18,864 nucleotides of DNA from Actinomycetes bacterium (GTDB lineage: Bacteria; Actinomycetota; Actinomycetes; Actinomycetales; Cellulomonadaceae): contig JAEYXM010000197.1 in assembly GCA_023428465.1 (NCBI GenBank), positions 1-18,864 of the forward strand. The letters are read 5' to 3'. Position numbers and translations under genes: made by a program. Positions 1-7,090 of this stretch are shown piece after piece; the first letter of the stretch is position 1, and each line of letters begins with the position of its first letter. Under the pieces are notes generated by a model. The model was not told the origin of the DNA. It worked only from the letters and a program-made list of their open reading frames with translations, and searched no databases.

Positions 1-1270
1 GCTCAGCCTCCTGACCGGCGTCGGCGCCCGCGTCGGCGCCGCTGCGCCCTGCCGCGGGCACGTCGAGGCCCTCGGTGGACCCGGCGCCCGGGGTGGCCGA
101 CGCCTGCGCAGCACCGGCGGCGTCGGCGGCGCCGGCGGACGTGGCGACCTGCGCGTCCGACCCGGCGACCGCGAGCCGCACGCTCAGGTCGACGGGCCCG
201 TAGGCGCGCCTGGACCAGGCCCGGTCGACGCGCCGCGCCCACGCGTCGGTCCCGTTCCGCTGGTCGAACTGTGCCGCGAGCTCCGTGGCGGCGGCGCGCA
301 GCCAGTCGTCGAGCTCGGCGAGGGTCGTCGCCGGCACGCTCGGCAGGTGGACCGTCCGGTCGCCGTCGGTCTCCCGGAGCAGCTGCGCGGCCGTCCCGAC
401 GTGGAGCAGGTAGCTCAGTCGCTCCCGCGGCGAGTCGCACCCGGTGAGCAGTGCGGCGTCGGCCTCGATGCGGCGCACCGCCTGGTCCGCGTTGCAGGTG
501 CGCCCGAGGAACTCCACCAGCCGGCCCCGCGCGCCCGACATGGTCCCCTTGGACGTCGGCAGGTGGGCGATCGCCCGCCGGTGCATCGCCGCGGCGTCGT
601 CGGGGCGGTCCACCTCGAGGTAGGCGAGCTGCAGGTGGGACAGCAGGTCCGCGGGCTCCGAGCCGCAGGTCGGCGAGTTCGCCAGCGTCGCCTCGCCCAG
701 CTCGACCGCCTCGGCGACGCTCCCGCACGAGACGAGGTAGGCCACGCGGTCACCGGGGTCGCACGCCTCGCACTGCGAAAACTCGTCGCGCGGTGTGGTG
801 CACCAGGCGACGAAGGCGCCGTCCACGTCGTCGGCGCCGCGCTCGTTCGCCCAGATGAACCTCTGGTGCATGACGGCGTTCATGCCGAGGCCCTCGACGG
901 CGTACCGCCGCTCCATGTCCGCGATCGTCGCCTCGATCTGCGTGGCGGAGACCGTCGGGAACTCCATCAGGTCGGCGACCATCCACTTGAAGATCCAGAA
1001 GACGTGGTGCCGGTCCACGCTGTCGAAGTGCTCCGGGTGGGCGTCCCACCACCGCACGAGGCGCGTGAACGGGGTGAAGGCGGCCTCGGCCTCGCCCGCC
1101 CAGAACATCGAGTCGACGAGCGTGCTGAGGGCGTAGGCGAGCGTCTCCGGGGGCCCCTCCGCCTCGATCGTGCGAACCTCCTGCTCCGCGGCCTGCGTGC
1201 GCGCGAGGCCGTAGGGGAGCGCGTTGATGCGGTGCAGGGCTGTGACGACGACGTGCTCGGGTCGGGTCAT
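1..1270 (-). CDS. TPR-like helical-repeat protein, third gene of the YbjN-HSP90 operon (C-terminus beyond the left edge)
   Basis: An open frame reads without a stop from an ATG at 1270 to the window edge, giving 423 residues of a protein whose end is not seen. The ATG overlaps the stop of the HSP90-family gene in an ATGA arrangement, so translation is probably coupled. The protein is mostly alpha-helical. Residues 207-238 fit a tetratricopeptide repeat (LLSHLQLAYLEVDRPDDAAA, then MHRRAIAHLP), and residues 173-198 and 29-83 look like more degenerate helical-hairpin repeats. A CxxC pair lies at 167-170 (CEAC), with further Cys at 157, 182, 202, 259 and 278. From about residue 371 the sequence turns Ala/Gly/Asp-rich and looks disordered. 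No signal peptide or membrane segment is seen, so it should be cytoplasmic. I infer a partner or co-chaperone of the HSP90 protein from the context and the TPR fold. The exact function is unknown. Confidence 0.82.
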   Translation of the reverse strand, partial: MTRPEHVVVTALHRINALPYGLARTQAAEQEVRTIEAEGPPETLAYALSTLVDSMFWAGEAEAAFTPFTRLVRWWDAHPEHFDSVDRHHVFWIFKWMVADLMEFPTVSATQIEATIADMERRYAVEGLGMNAVMHQRFIWANERGADDVDGAFVAWCTTPRDEFSQCEACDPGDRVAYLVSCGSVAEAVELGEATLANSPTCGSEPADLLSHLQLAYLEVDRPDDAAAMHRRAIAHLPTSKGTMSGARGRLVEFLGRTCNADQAVRRIEADAALLTGCDSPRERLSYLLHVGTAAQLLRETDGDRTVHLPSVPATTLAELDDWLRAAATELAAQFDQRNGTDAWARRVDRAWSRRAYGPVDLSVRLAVAGSDAQVATSAGAADAAGAAQASATPGAGSTEGLDVPAAGRSGADAGADAGQEAE

Positions 1271-3147
1271 CGGTCGTCCTCGTGGGCGGGGGCAGGGGTG
1301 GAGGTGGGGCGCGGGGCGGGGGACGCGGGCAGGCCGGCGTCGAGCAGCGTCTCGAGCGAGCGGGTCATGAGGTCGCTCTCGCGCCCGCGCAGCGGCTCGC
1401 CCGCCAGCAGGAGCGCGGAGACGTACAGCGACTGCACGCCGGCCTCGCGGACCTGCCCGACGGGGGCGTCGAGGAGGCGCGCGACGGTCGGGTTCGCGGC
1501 GTTGAGGACGAGCTGGCGGGGGGCGGCGGGCCGGGCGAGACCCTGCAGCGCGCGGCCCCAGACGTCGTCGACCTCGGCAGCCCGGGCGAGCTCGCGCTGG
1601 TGGTCGCCGTCGCGGTCGTGGAGCAGGACGGCCGGCAGGCCCGCGGGCTCGAACTCGGCGACGCACGCCTCCGTGTCGAAGGGCGCGAGCGTCTGCGTCG
1701 CGTCCTGCAGCGCGTCGAGCCAGCGCAGCTCCAGCGCCGGGTCGATGGGGGCGAGAACCTGGCGGACGTCGTCGGTCCGCAGCGTCCGGATGTTCCAGTC
1801 CGGGCGTCGGCGCGCCAGCCGCGCGAGCAGGTCCGCGTCGTAGACGTACCCGCCGTTGACGACCGCGAGGCCCTGGGCGCGCGCGACGGGGGCGACCCGG
1901 CGGAACTCCTCGATGCTCGCGGTGTAGAGGACCTCGCCCGCGGACCCGGCGACCTCCGCGATCGTGGAGACACCGTCCGTCGTCTCGTAGGGGAGCACCT
2001 CGGCCGCGGTGACGAGCATCGTGTCGTCGGTCACGGCGAGCGCGCGGACGGCGAGGTGGTGCGCGGCGAGGACGTCCGTGCGCAGGCGGCCCGGGGTCTG
2101 CAGCGTATGCATGAGCCACGCGTGCACGGTGCGGCCGAGCGCCTCGCGCGTGCCGAGCAGGACGTCGTCGTCGTACAGCTGCTCGCGCGACGCCGTCGGC
2201 CGCAGCCCCGAGGAGTCGAGGACGCAGCGGACGAAGAACGCCCACTCGGGCAGGACGCCGTCCACGCGCGGGCCGAGCAGCATGCGCTTCAGGTACACCC
2301 GGTTCGTGCCCGACGACGTCGGGCTGGCCGCGGACGGCAGGACGAACGCCACACCGGTCAGCCCGGCGAGCGGGACCTCCAGGTCGATGTGCGCGAGCGG
2401 CGTGAAGCCCAGTGCGCGCTCGCAGTACGCGGCCAGCGCCGCCGCCCGGTCCGCCGGCGTCGGGTAGGTGCGCAGCCACGGGAGCTCGGGCTCGGTCACG
2501 CGGCGCCAGGTGCTCCCGTCGCCCACCGGTACCTCGACCGCGATGTCGACCGGCAGGAGCTCGCCGAAGTCCTGCGCGAGGGCCACGACGGTCTCCCGCG
2601 CAACCCAGTGCTCGGTGTCGCGGCGGGCACGCAGGCGCACCTGGGACCCGACCAGCGGCTCGTCGTCCTCGTCGGCGGCCGCGTCGAGCTCGGTGAGCTC
2701 GTAGCGGCCGTCGCTGAACCCGCGCCAGCGGATGGCGGGGCCGCCGCGGGCGGACCTGCTGACCATCTCGATCTCGTCGGCCACCATGAACGCCGACAGC
2801 AGCCCGATGCCGAACTGCCCGAGGAACTCCGCGCGCGCCGTCCCGAGCGTGAGGTCGCGCTTGGAGCTGCGGCCGATCGTGGCGAGCAGCTCCTCGGCCT
2901 CGGCGAGCGTGAGGCCGATGCCCGAGTCGGTGACCTCCAGGGTCCCGTCGGGCAGGCAGCGCAGGCGGACGCGGGCCGGGCACGCGGGGTCGAGTCCCTG
3001 GCGCGCGGTGATCGCGTCGACCGCGTTCTGCAGCAGCTCGCGCAGGTAGACGCGCGGCCCGGAGTACAGGTGGCGCGCGAGGAGGTCGACGACGCCCCGC
3101 AGGTCCACCTGGAAGGCCCGCGACTGGACGCGGCCGGCGCTCGTCAT
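1267..3147 (-). CDS. HSP90-family (HtpG-like) molecular chaperone ATPase
   Basis: A 626-residue protein, close to the length of bacterial HtpG. The N-terminal GHKL ATPase signatures are present in order: the N-box RELLQNAVDAI (Glu37, Asn41), the G1 box DSGIGLT (74-80) and the G2 box GQFGIGLLSAF (110-120). The middle domain carries the HSP90-type block YLKRMLL...FVRCVLDSSGLRPTASREQL, including the Arg of SREQL that matches the catalytic Arg of the middle domain. The C-terminal third is divergent and ends in a Pro/Ala-rich, acidic tail (AHEDDR). HSP90 proteins use ATP-driven clamp closure to remodel client proteins in the cytosol. This looks like the divergent actinobacterial HSP90-family type rather than a standalone htpG, because it sits between a YbjN-domain gene (one base upstream) and a TPR-like gene (ATGA overlap downstream). 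Its clients cannot be read from the sequence. Confidence 0.93.
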   Translation of the reverse strand: MTSAGRVQSRAFQVDLRGVVDLLARHLYSGPRVYLRELLQNAVDAITARQGLDPACPARVRLRCLPDGTLEVTDSGIGLTLAEAEELLATIGRSSKRDLTLGTARAEFLGQFGIGLLSAFMVADEIEMVSRSARGGPAIRWRGFSDGRYELTELDAAADEDDEPLVGSQVRLRARRDTEHWVARETVVALAQDFGELLPVDIAVEVPVGDGSTWRRVTEPELPWLRTYPTPADRAAALAAYCERALGFTPLAHIDLEVPLAGLTGVAFVLPSAASPTSSGTNRVYLKRMLLGPRVDGVLPEWAFFVRCVLDSSGLRPTASREQLYDDDVLLGTREALGRTVHAWLMHTLQTPGRLRTDVLAAHHLAVRALAVTDDTMLVTAAEVLPYETTDGVSTIAEVAGSAGEVLYTASIEEFRRVAPVARAQGLAVVNGGYVYDADLLARLARRRPDWNIRTLRTDDVRQVLAPIDPALELRWLDALQDATQTLAPFDTEACVAEFEPAGLPAVLLHDRDGDHQRELARAAEVDDVWGRALQGLARPAAPRQLVLNAANPTVARLLDAPVGQVREAGVQSLYVSALLLAGEPLRGRESDLMTRSLETLLDAGLPASPAPRPTSTPAPAHEDDR

Positions 3148-3148
3148 G

Positions 3149-3658
3149 TCAGTCGGCGGTCGCCGCGGCGCGTTCCTCCGCGGCGGCGCGCGCGGCGGAG
3201 GCGGCCTGCGGGAACCGCTCGTCGAGGTGCTCGAACAGCTGCAGCGTCGTGGACAGGCCGAAGCTCATGAGGTCGTCGAGCTGGGCGGGCGTGACGCCCG
3301 CGCCGAGCGTGATGGCGACGTCGGCGTACACCCCGAGGCCATTGTCCTCCGTCCGCACGTAGGCCTTGGGCCAGATCTTCGTCGTGTGCCAGTCGTTGAG
3401 GACCTCCCGGACGGTGTCCAGCTCCTCCACGCCGAGGCTGCGGGTCCAGCGGCCGCGCATCGCGAAGATCTCCTGGTCCGCGCCCGTGCGCATGAAGCAG
3501 AAGAGGTGCTCGTCCCAGAAGCCGACGGGGTCGCCGTCGTTGTCGAGGACGTAGCGGGCGTCCCAGCTGTCGAGGACGTCCGTGATGAGCTCGACGGACA
3601 GGTGGGGGAGCCGGTCGGGGCTCGGTGTGCCCAGCTCGGACTTGGTGAAGAAACCCAT
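3149..3658 (-). CDS. YbjN-domain protein, first gene of the HSP90 operon
   Basis: A 169-residue protein beginning MGFFTKSELG. The fold is of the YbjN / type III secretion chaperone-like kind: conserved hydrophobic strands around VLDNDGDPVGFW and HLFCFMRTGADQEIFAMRG, a helix with VREVLNDWHTTKIWPKAYV, a strand LGVYADVAITLGAG, and a C-terminal helix. An Ala/Glu-rich tail follows from about residue 151. The start at 3658 is chosen because GAGAGG lies 7 bases upstream (3666-3671); an in-frame ATG at 3685 sits too close to the probable -10 box. Its stop is one base from the HSP90 start, so the two are almost certainly cotranscribed. YbjN proteins have no firmly established biochemical activity; some are linked to stress or sensory regulation. 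A substrate-adaptor role for the HSP90 protein is inference from context only. Confidence 0.88.
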   Translation of the reverse strand: MGFFTKSELGTPSPDRLPHLSVELITDVLDSWDARYVLDNDGDPVGFWDEHLFCFMRTGADQEIFAMRGRWTRSLGVEELDTVREVLNDWHTTKIWPKAYVRTEDNGLGVYADVAITLGAGVTPAQLDDLMSFGLSTTLQLFEHLDERFPQAASAARAAAEERAAATAD

Positions 3659-3689
3659 GGTCGTGCCTCTCGGTCGCGTTGGCATGCGC

Positions 3690-3695
3690 ACTGTA
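3690..3695 (-). promoter_or_regulatory. Probable -10 element of the YbjN-HSP90-TPR operon
   Basis: TACAGT on the minus strand fits the actinobacterial TAnnnT -10 pattern and precedes the GAGAGG ribosome-binding site (3666-3671) and the ATG at 3658. It would give a leader of roughly 25 bases. It lies in a 14-base stretch (3688-3701) repeated exactly upstream of the RsmC-like gene (7005-7018). No convincing -35 hexamer is visible. Confidence 0.4.
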
Positions 3696-3797
3696 CCGAG
3701 CAGGTCGGGGCGAGGGTGGACGAAACGGACATGTGAGATGACCGACCGGTCCCCGCCCGGGGGGCGTGCGCAGAGCGTCCGGCCCGCCGCGCTGGGG

Positions 3798-3803
3798 TAG
3801 CGT
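3798..3803 (+). promoter_or_regulatory. -10 element predicting a leaderless mRNA for the LigB-like gene
   Basis: TAGCGT ends 6 bases before the GTG at 3810, and no Shine-Dalgarno sequence is present between them. This geometry places the transcription start on the start codon. The -35 region is not recognisable. Confidence 0.5.
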
Positions 3804-3809
3804 CGTCGC

Positions 3810-4526
3810 GTGCTCGTGGCTGCCGCCCTCGTCCCGCCCACCGCGCTCCTCGTGCCCGGTGCGGCAGGCGGGGCCGACGTCCTCGCCGAGGAGCGCGCCG
3901 CAGCGCTCGCGGCCGTACGCAGCGTCGTCGCCGCGCGGCCGGACGCGCTGGCACTCGTCGTCCCCGGGTCCGGGCCGTTCCGGGTGGGACCGATGCGGCC
4001 GACGCTCGCCGCCGCAGGCGTGGACGACGCACGACTGGGCTGGAAGCCCGTGGCCACCGCCGGGGTGGGGCCGGTGCGGGTCGCCGACGACGTCCCGACT
4101 GCCGTCGGTCTTCTCCTGGCGTCCCGGGCCGGGTGGACGGGAGCCGTCGACGTCGTCCCGGCCGGCCAGGCCGACGGAGCCACGCTGCGCATGAAGGGCG
4201 ACGACGTCGCGCGGATCCGCCGCTGGGGGCTGGTGCTGGTCGGCGGCCTCAGCGCCCGGCACGGACCGGACGGTCCGCTGGCCACCGACGAGCGCGCCGC
4301 GCCGCTCGACGACGTCCTCGCCGCGGACCTGGGCGAGCTCCACGGGGCGGCGCGCGCCCGCCTCACTGCGGTTCCGTCGCGCCTCGCTGCGGCCCTGGCG
4401 ATCAGCGCATGGGGCCCGTGGCAGGTGCTCCTGGGCGCCGTCGGCGGCGACCCGCGCGAGGCGCGGACCCACCGGTACTCCGCCCCGCTGGGTGCCGCCT
4501 ACGTGTCGGTGAGCTGGCAGTGGTGA
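3810..4526 (+). CDS. LigB / class III extradiol dioxygenase-like protein of the miaA-dapF neighbourhood
   Basis: A 238-residue protein starting at GTG 3810 (MLVAAALVPPTALLVPG). The beginning resembles the LigB/MEMO-like fold, whose first strand normally reads PHPPLLVPE. Here the metal-binding His is replaced (VPPTALLVPG), so a functional dioxygenase site is doubtful. Later landmarks are WGLVLVGGLSARHGPDGP (about 150-165) and a C-terminal GAAYVSVSWQW. The gene directly precedes and overlaps miaA, the same position as the uncharacterised alanine-rich Rv2728c next to miaA and dapF in Mycobacterium tuberculosis (from memory). The conserved link with tRNA modification genes suggests a shared transcription unit, but no function can be given. 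Its protein is cytoplasmic, with no signal or membrane segment. The start lies 6 bases after a TAGCGT -10 box, consistent with a leaderless message. Confidence 0.82.
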   Translation: MLVAAALVPPTALLVPGAAGGADVLAEERAAALAAVRSVVAARPDALALVVPGSGPFRVGPMRPTLAAAGVDDARLGWKPVATAGVGPVRVADDVPTAVGLLLASRAGWTGAVDVVPAGQADGATLRMKGDDVARIRRWGLVLVGGLSARHGPDGPLATDERAAPLDDVLAADLGELHGAARARLTAVPSRLAAALAISAWGPWQVLLGAVGGDPREARTHRYSAPLGAAYVSVSWQW

Positions 4527-5461
4527 TCGTCGCCGTCGTCGGGCCGACGGCGACGGGCAAGTCCGACCTGGCGGTCGCGCTCGCCCGGCGGCTCGGCGGG
4601 GAGGTCGTCAACGCGGACGCCATGCAGCTGTACCGCGGCATGGACGTCGGGACGGCCAAGCTCACGCCCGAGGAACGTCAGGGCGTCCCGCACCACCAGC
4701 TCGACGTCCTCGACGTCGCGCAGGACGCCACGGTCGCCGCCTACCAGGTGCATGCGCGCGCCGACGTCGCCGACATCGTCGAGCGGGGGGCGCGGCCCGT
4801 CGTCGTCGGCGGTTCGGGCCTGTACGTGCGTGCGCTGCTGGACCGGCTGGAGATCCCGCCGACCGATCCCGAGGTCCGCGCGCGGCTCGAGGCGCGCGCG
4901 CAGGTCGAGGGGCCGGGCCTCCTGCACGACGCGCTCGCGGCAGTCGACCCCGAGTCGGCGGAGCGCATCGGGCGCGCCAACACGCGCCGTCTGGTCCGTG
5001 CGCTCGAGGTCGTCGAGATCACCGGGCGCCCCTACAGCGCCACGTTGCCCACCGAGGAGTACGTGGCCCCGACGGTGCAGATCGGCCTCGACTGCTCCCG
5101 CACCGTCCTCGACGACCGCATCGAAGCACGCGTGGACCGGATGTGGGCGGGCGGGCTGGTCGCCGAGGTCGCCGGGCTCGCGCCGCGCATGGGCCGGACG
5201 GCGGCGCGCGCCCTGGGCTACGCGCAGGTGCTCGCGATGCTTGCCGGGCGGGTCGGTGCCGACGAGGCGCGTGCCGACGTCGTCACCGGCACCCGGCGGC
5301 TGGCCCGGCGGCAGATGACCTGGTTCGGGCGGGACCCGCGGATCCACTGGCTCGACGTGCAGAACCCGGCGCTTCTCGACGAGGCCCTCGCGATCGTGTC
5401 CGCAGCCGACGACGGACACGCCCCCGCGCCGCCGCCCGGGCGCCGTAGCCTTCGCTCATGA
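4520..5461 (+). CDS. miaA: tRNA dimethylallyltransferase MiaA
   Basis: A 313-residue enzyme that transfers a dimethylallyl group from DMAPP to N6 of A37 in tRNAs reading codons beginning with U. The P-loop GPTATGKS is at residues 8-15, followed by the family motifs VVNADAMQLYRGMDVGTAK (substrate and catalytic Asp region), VVVGGSGLYVRALLD, and ANTRRLVRALEVVEITGRP. The C-terminal RRLARRQMTWFGRD motif is also present. Two adjacent in-frame GTG codons (4520, 4523) could start it. I chose 4520 because GGTGAG (4508-4513) is 6 bases upstream. The start overlaps the end of the LigB-like gene, and the stop overlaps the dapF ATG (ATGA), so the three are likely cotranscribed. The last 20 or so residues (Pro/Arg-rich) lie beyond the conserved core. 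Confidence 0.97.
   Translation: MVIVAVVGPTATGKSDLAVALARRLGGEVVNADAMQLYRGMDVGTAKLTPEERQGVPHHQLDVLDVAQDATVAAYQVHARADVADIVERGARPVVVGGSGLYVRALLDRLEIPPTDPEVRARLEARAQVEGPGLLHDALAAVDPESAERIGRANTRRLVRALEVVEITGRPYSATLPTEEYVAPTVQIGLDCSRTVLDDRIEARVDRMWAGGLVAEVAGLAPRMGRTAARALGYAQVLAMLAGRVGADEARADVVTGTRRLARRQMTWFGRDPRIHWLDVQNPALLDEALAIVSAADDGHAPAPPPGRRSLRS
5446..5451 (+). promoter_or_regulatory. -10-like element inside the miaA 3' end, 6 bases before the dapF start
   Basis: TAGCCT ends 6 bases before the dapF ATG at 5458, and no Shine-Dalgarno sequence lies between. The spacing matches the other leaderless candidates here. It could be an internal promoter giving leaderless dapF mRNA in addition to read-through from miaA. 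It lies within coding sequence and has no visible -35, so it may be chance. Confidence 0.35.
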
Positions 5462-6384
5462 ACGCCCATGGCTCGTCCCGGCCGTCCCACCTCGCCGTCA
5501 CCAAGGGTCACGGGACCCACAACGACTTCGTGCTCATCGACGACCGCACGGGCTCGCTCGAGCTCACCGGCGACCTGGTCCGCGGGCTCGCGGACCGTCG
5601 CGGCGGGATCGGCGGCGACGGCGTCATCCGGCTCGTCGCGAGCGAGGCCGTCCCTGCGGGCCGCGCCGCGCTGGCGCAGGACCCGTCGGCCGAGTGGTTC
5701 ATGGACTACCGCAACGCGGACGGCAGCCTCGCGGAGATGTGCGGCAACGGCATCCGGGTCCTCGCCGCGTTCGCGCTGCGCCTCGGCGTGTGGGACGGCG
5801 AGGGGGACTTCCCGGTCGGGACGCGGGCCGGGGTGCGGCACATCCGCAAGGACGAGACCGACGGCTGGTTCGCGGCCGACATGGGGCCGTGGCGCGTCCC
5901 CGGTGGCGCGAGCGCACTCGAAGCGGGCTACGACGCCGAGGTGAAGATCAAGGGCCTCAGCGAGCCCCGGAAGGCGCTCAGTCTCGAGGTCGGCAACCCG
6001 CACACGGTCATCGCGATCCGGGACCCGCTCGAGCTCGACAACGCCGACCTCGCCAAGGCGCCGGTGGTCACGCCCGCGCCCTCCGAGGGCTCGAACGTCG
6101 AGCTCGTCGTGCCGATGGGGCAGCGGTCCGACGGCGCCGGGGTCGTCCGCATGCGCGTGCACGAGCGCGGCGTCGGCGAGACGCAGTCCTGCGGCACCGG
6201 CGCGTGCGCGGCCGCGATGGCGGTCCGTGCGTGGGCGGGCGAGGGCGCTCCCGACGTCTGGTGGGTCGAGGTGCCGGGCGGGACGGTCCGCGTCCGGGCG
6301 ACCGGTGACCGCGTGGAGCTCGCCGGTCCGGCAGTCCTGACCTACGACGCGGTCGTCGACCTCGACGCCCTCGCCGGGCGCTAG
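5458..6384 (+). CDS. dapF: Diaminopimelate epimerase DapF
   Basis: A 308-residue cofactor-independent epimerase that interconverts LL- and meso-diaminopimelate, the last step before lysine and the source of meso-DAP for peptidoglycan in species that use it. The two catalytic cysteines are visible: Cys95 in MCGNGIR and Cys245 in SCGTGACAAA. Other family motifs are KGHGTHNDFVLID (6-28 region), GGIGGDGVI (49-57), FMDYRNADGS (81-90) and GNPHTV (179-184). The length is slightly above the usual 270-290 because of an N-terminal extension and a loop near residues 61-76. The ATG overlaps the miaA stop as ATGA. No Shine-Dalgarno is visible, so translation depends on coupling or on a leaderless transcript. 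The stop codon directly abuts the stop of the convergent methyltransferase gene. Confidence 0.97.
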   Translation: MNAHGSSRPSHLAVTKGHGTHNDFVLIDDRTGSLELTGDLVRGLADRRGGIGGDGVIRLVASEAVPAGRAALAQDPSAEWFMDYRNADGSLAEMCGNGIRVLAAFALRLGVWDGEGDFPVGTRAGVRHIRKDETDGWFAADMGPWRVPGGASALEAGYDAEVKIKGLSEPRKALSLEVGNPHTVIAIRDPLELDNADLAKAPVVTPAPSEGSNVELVVPMGQRSDGAGVVRMRVHERGVGETQSCGTGACAAAMAVRAWAGEGAPDVWWVEVPGGTVRVRATGDRVELAGPAVLTYDAVVDLDALAGR

Positions 6385-6999
6385 CTAGGCCCGCGCGACA
6401 CGCAGGACGCGGAAGCCCTTGGCGCTCGCCACGCGCTCGACCACGAGGCCGTGGGTGCCGGCCAGCTCCTCGCCGATCCACCGCTGCAGCGAGTCGGCGC
6501 CCAGGTTCCGCTGGACGACCAGGTGCGCCGCTGCGCCGGCGCCCGAGAGCCGACCCAGCCAGAGGTCGAGCATGGCGTGCAGCTCCGCCTTGCCGACGCG
6601 GATCGGCGGGTTCGACCACACGACCGAGAACCGGACGTCGGCCGGGACGTCGTCGGGCGTCACGGCACGGACGTTGCGCAGGCCCAGGTCGGCCGCGGTC
6701 CGGCCCAGCAGGTCCAGGGCCCGGCGGTTGACGTCGACCGCCCAGACGCGCGCGCCCGGGGACTGCAGCGCCATCGTGAGGGCGATCGGCCCCCACCCGC
6801 ACCCGAGGTCCAGGAGATCGCCCGAGGCCGGTGGCGCCGGGACCGTGCGCAGGAGGACCTGGGTGCCCAGGTCCACGCGGCCGGGGGAGAACACGCCGGC
6901 GGCGGTCCGGACAGCGACGTCCCGCCCCGCGAGCTGCACGGTGATGGTGCGGCGCTCATCCGCCGAGGTGGGCTCGGCGGAGAAGTAGTGGTCGGGCAC
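6385..6999 (-). CDS. RsmC-like class I SAM-dependent methyltransferase
   Basis: A 204-residue methyltransferase beginning with GTG at 6999 (reads VPDHYFSAEP). The start is favoured over the GTG at 7008 because the latter falls inside the TACAGT -10 element and the HYFSxxP opening is typical of this family. The region GVFSPGRVDLGTQVLL (35-50) precedes the SAM-binding motif I LDLGCGWG (63-70). Asp89 in WAVDVN would bind the ribose of SAM, and NPPI (130-133) is the N6/N2-type catalytic motif found in RsmC and RlmG. Family members of this kind make m2G in ribosomal RNA (RsmC at 16S G1207). This protein has only the catalytic domain, lacking the duplicated N-terminal half of E. coli RsmC. The specific rRNA target is therefore inferred and uncertain. 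It converges on dapF with no intergenic base. Confidence 0.87.
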   Translation of the reverse strand: MPDHYFSAEPTSADERRTITVQLAGRDVAVRTAAGVFSPGRVDLGTQVLLRTVPAPPASGDLLDLGCGWGPIALTMALQSPGARVWAVDVNRRALDLLGRTAADLGLRNVRAVTPDDVPADVRFSVVWSNPPIRVGKAELHAMLDLWLGRLSGAGAAAHLVVQRNLGADSLQRWIGEELAGTHGLVVERVASAKGFRVLRVARA

Positions 7000-7006
7000 G
7001 CACGGC

Positions 7007-7012
7007 ACTGTA
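7007..7012 (-). promoter_or_regulatory. -10 element predicting a leaderless mRNA for the RsmC-like gene
   Basis: TACAGT on the minus strand ends 7 bases before the GTG at 6999, with no Shine-Dalgarno between. It sits in the 14-base block 7005-7018 that is identical to 3688-3701 in front of the YbjN gene. Confidence 0.45.
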
Positions 7013-7076
7013 CCGAGCCGTCCCGGGCGCCCATTTGGTTCGCGCGCCGCGCCGGGCGCGTGTCACGCTGGACGCA

Positions 7077-7085
7077 GAAGGAAGG
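7077..7085 (+). promoter_or_regulatory. Strong ribosome-binding site of hflX
   Basis: GAAGGAAGG lies 5 bases before the ATG at 7091. It overlaps an alternative in-frame GTG at 7085, so this site decides the start in favour of 7091. Confidence 0.75.
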
Positions 7086-7090
7086 TGCAC

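Noticed and set aside
347..3270. Long plus-strand open frames (347-1843 and 1282-3270) opposite the HSP90 and TPR genes
   Set aside because: Their products are Arg/Gly/Ala/Val-rich without any motif, while the opposite strand encodes clear HSP90 motifs. They are typical antisense shadows in high-GC DNA.
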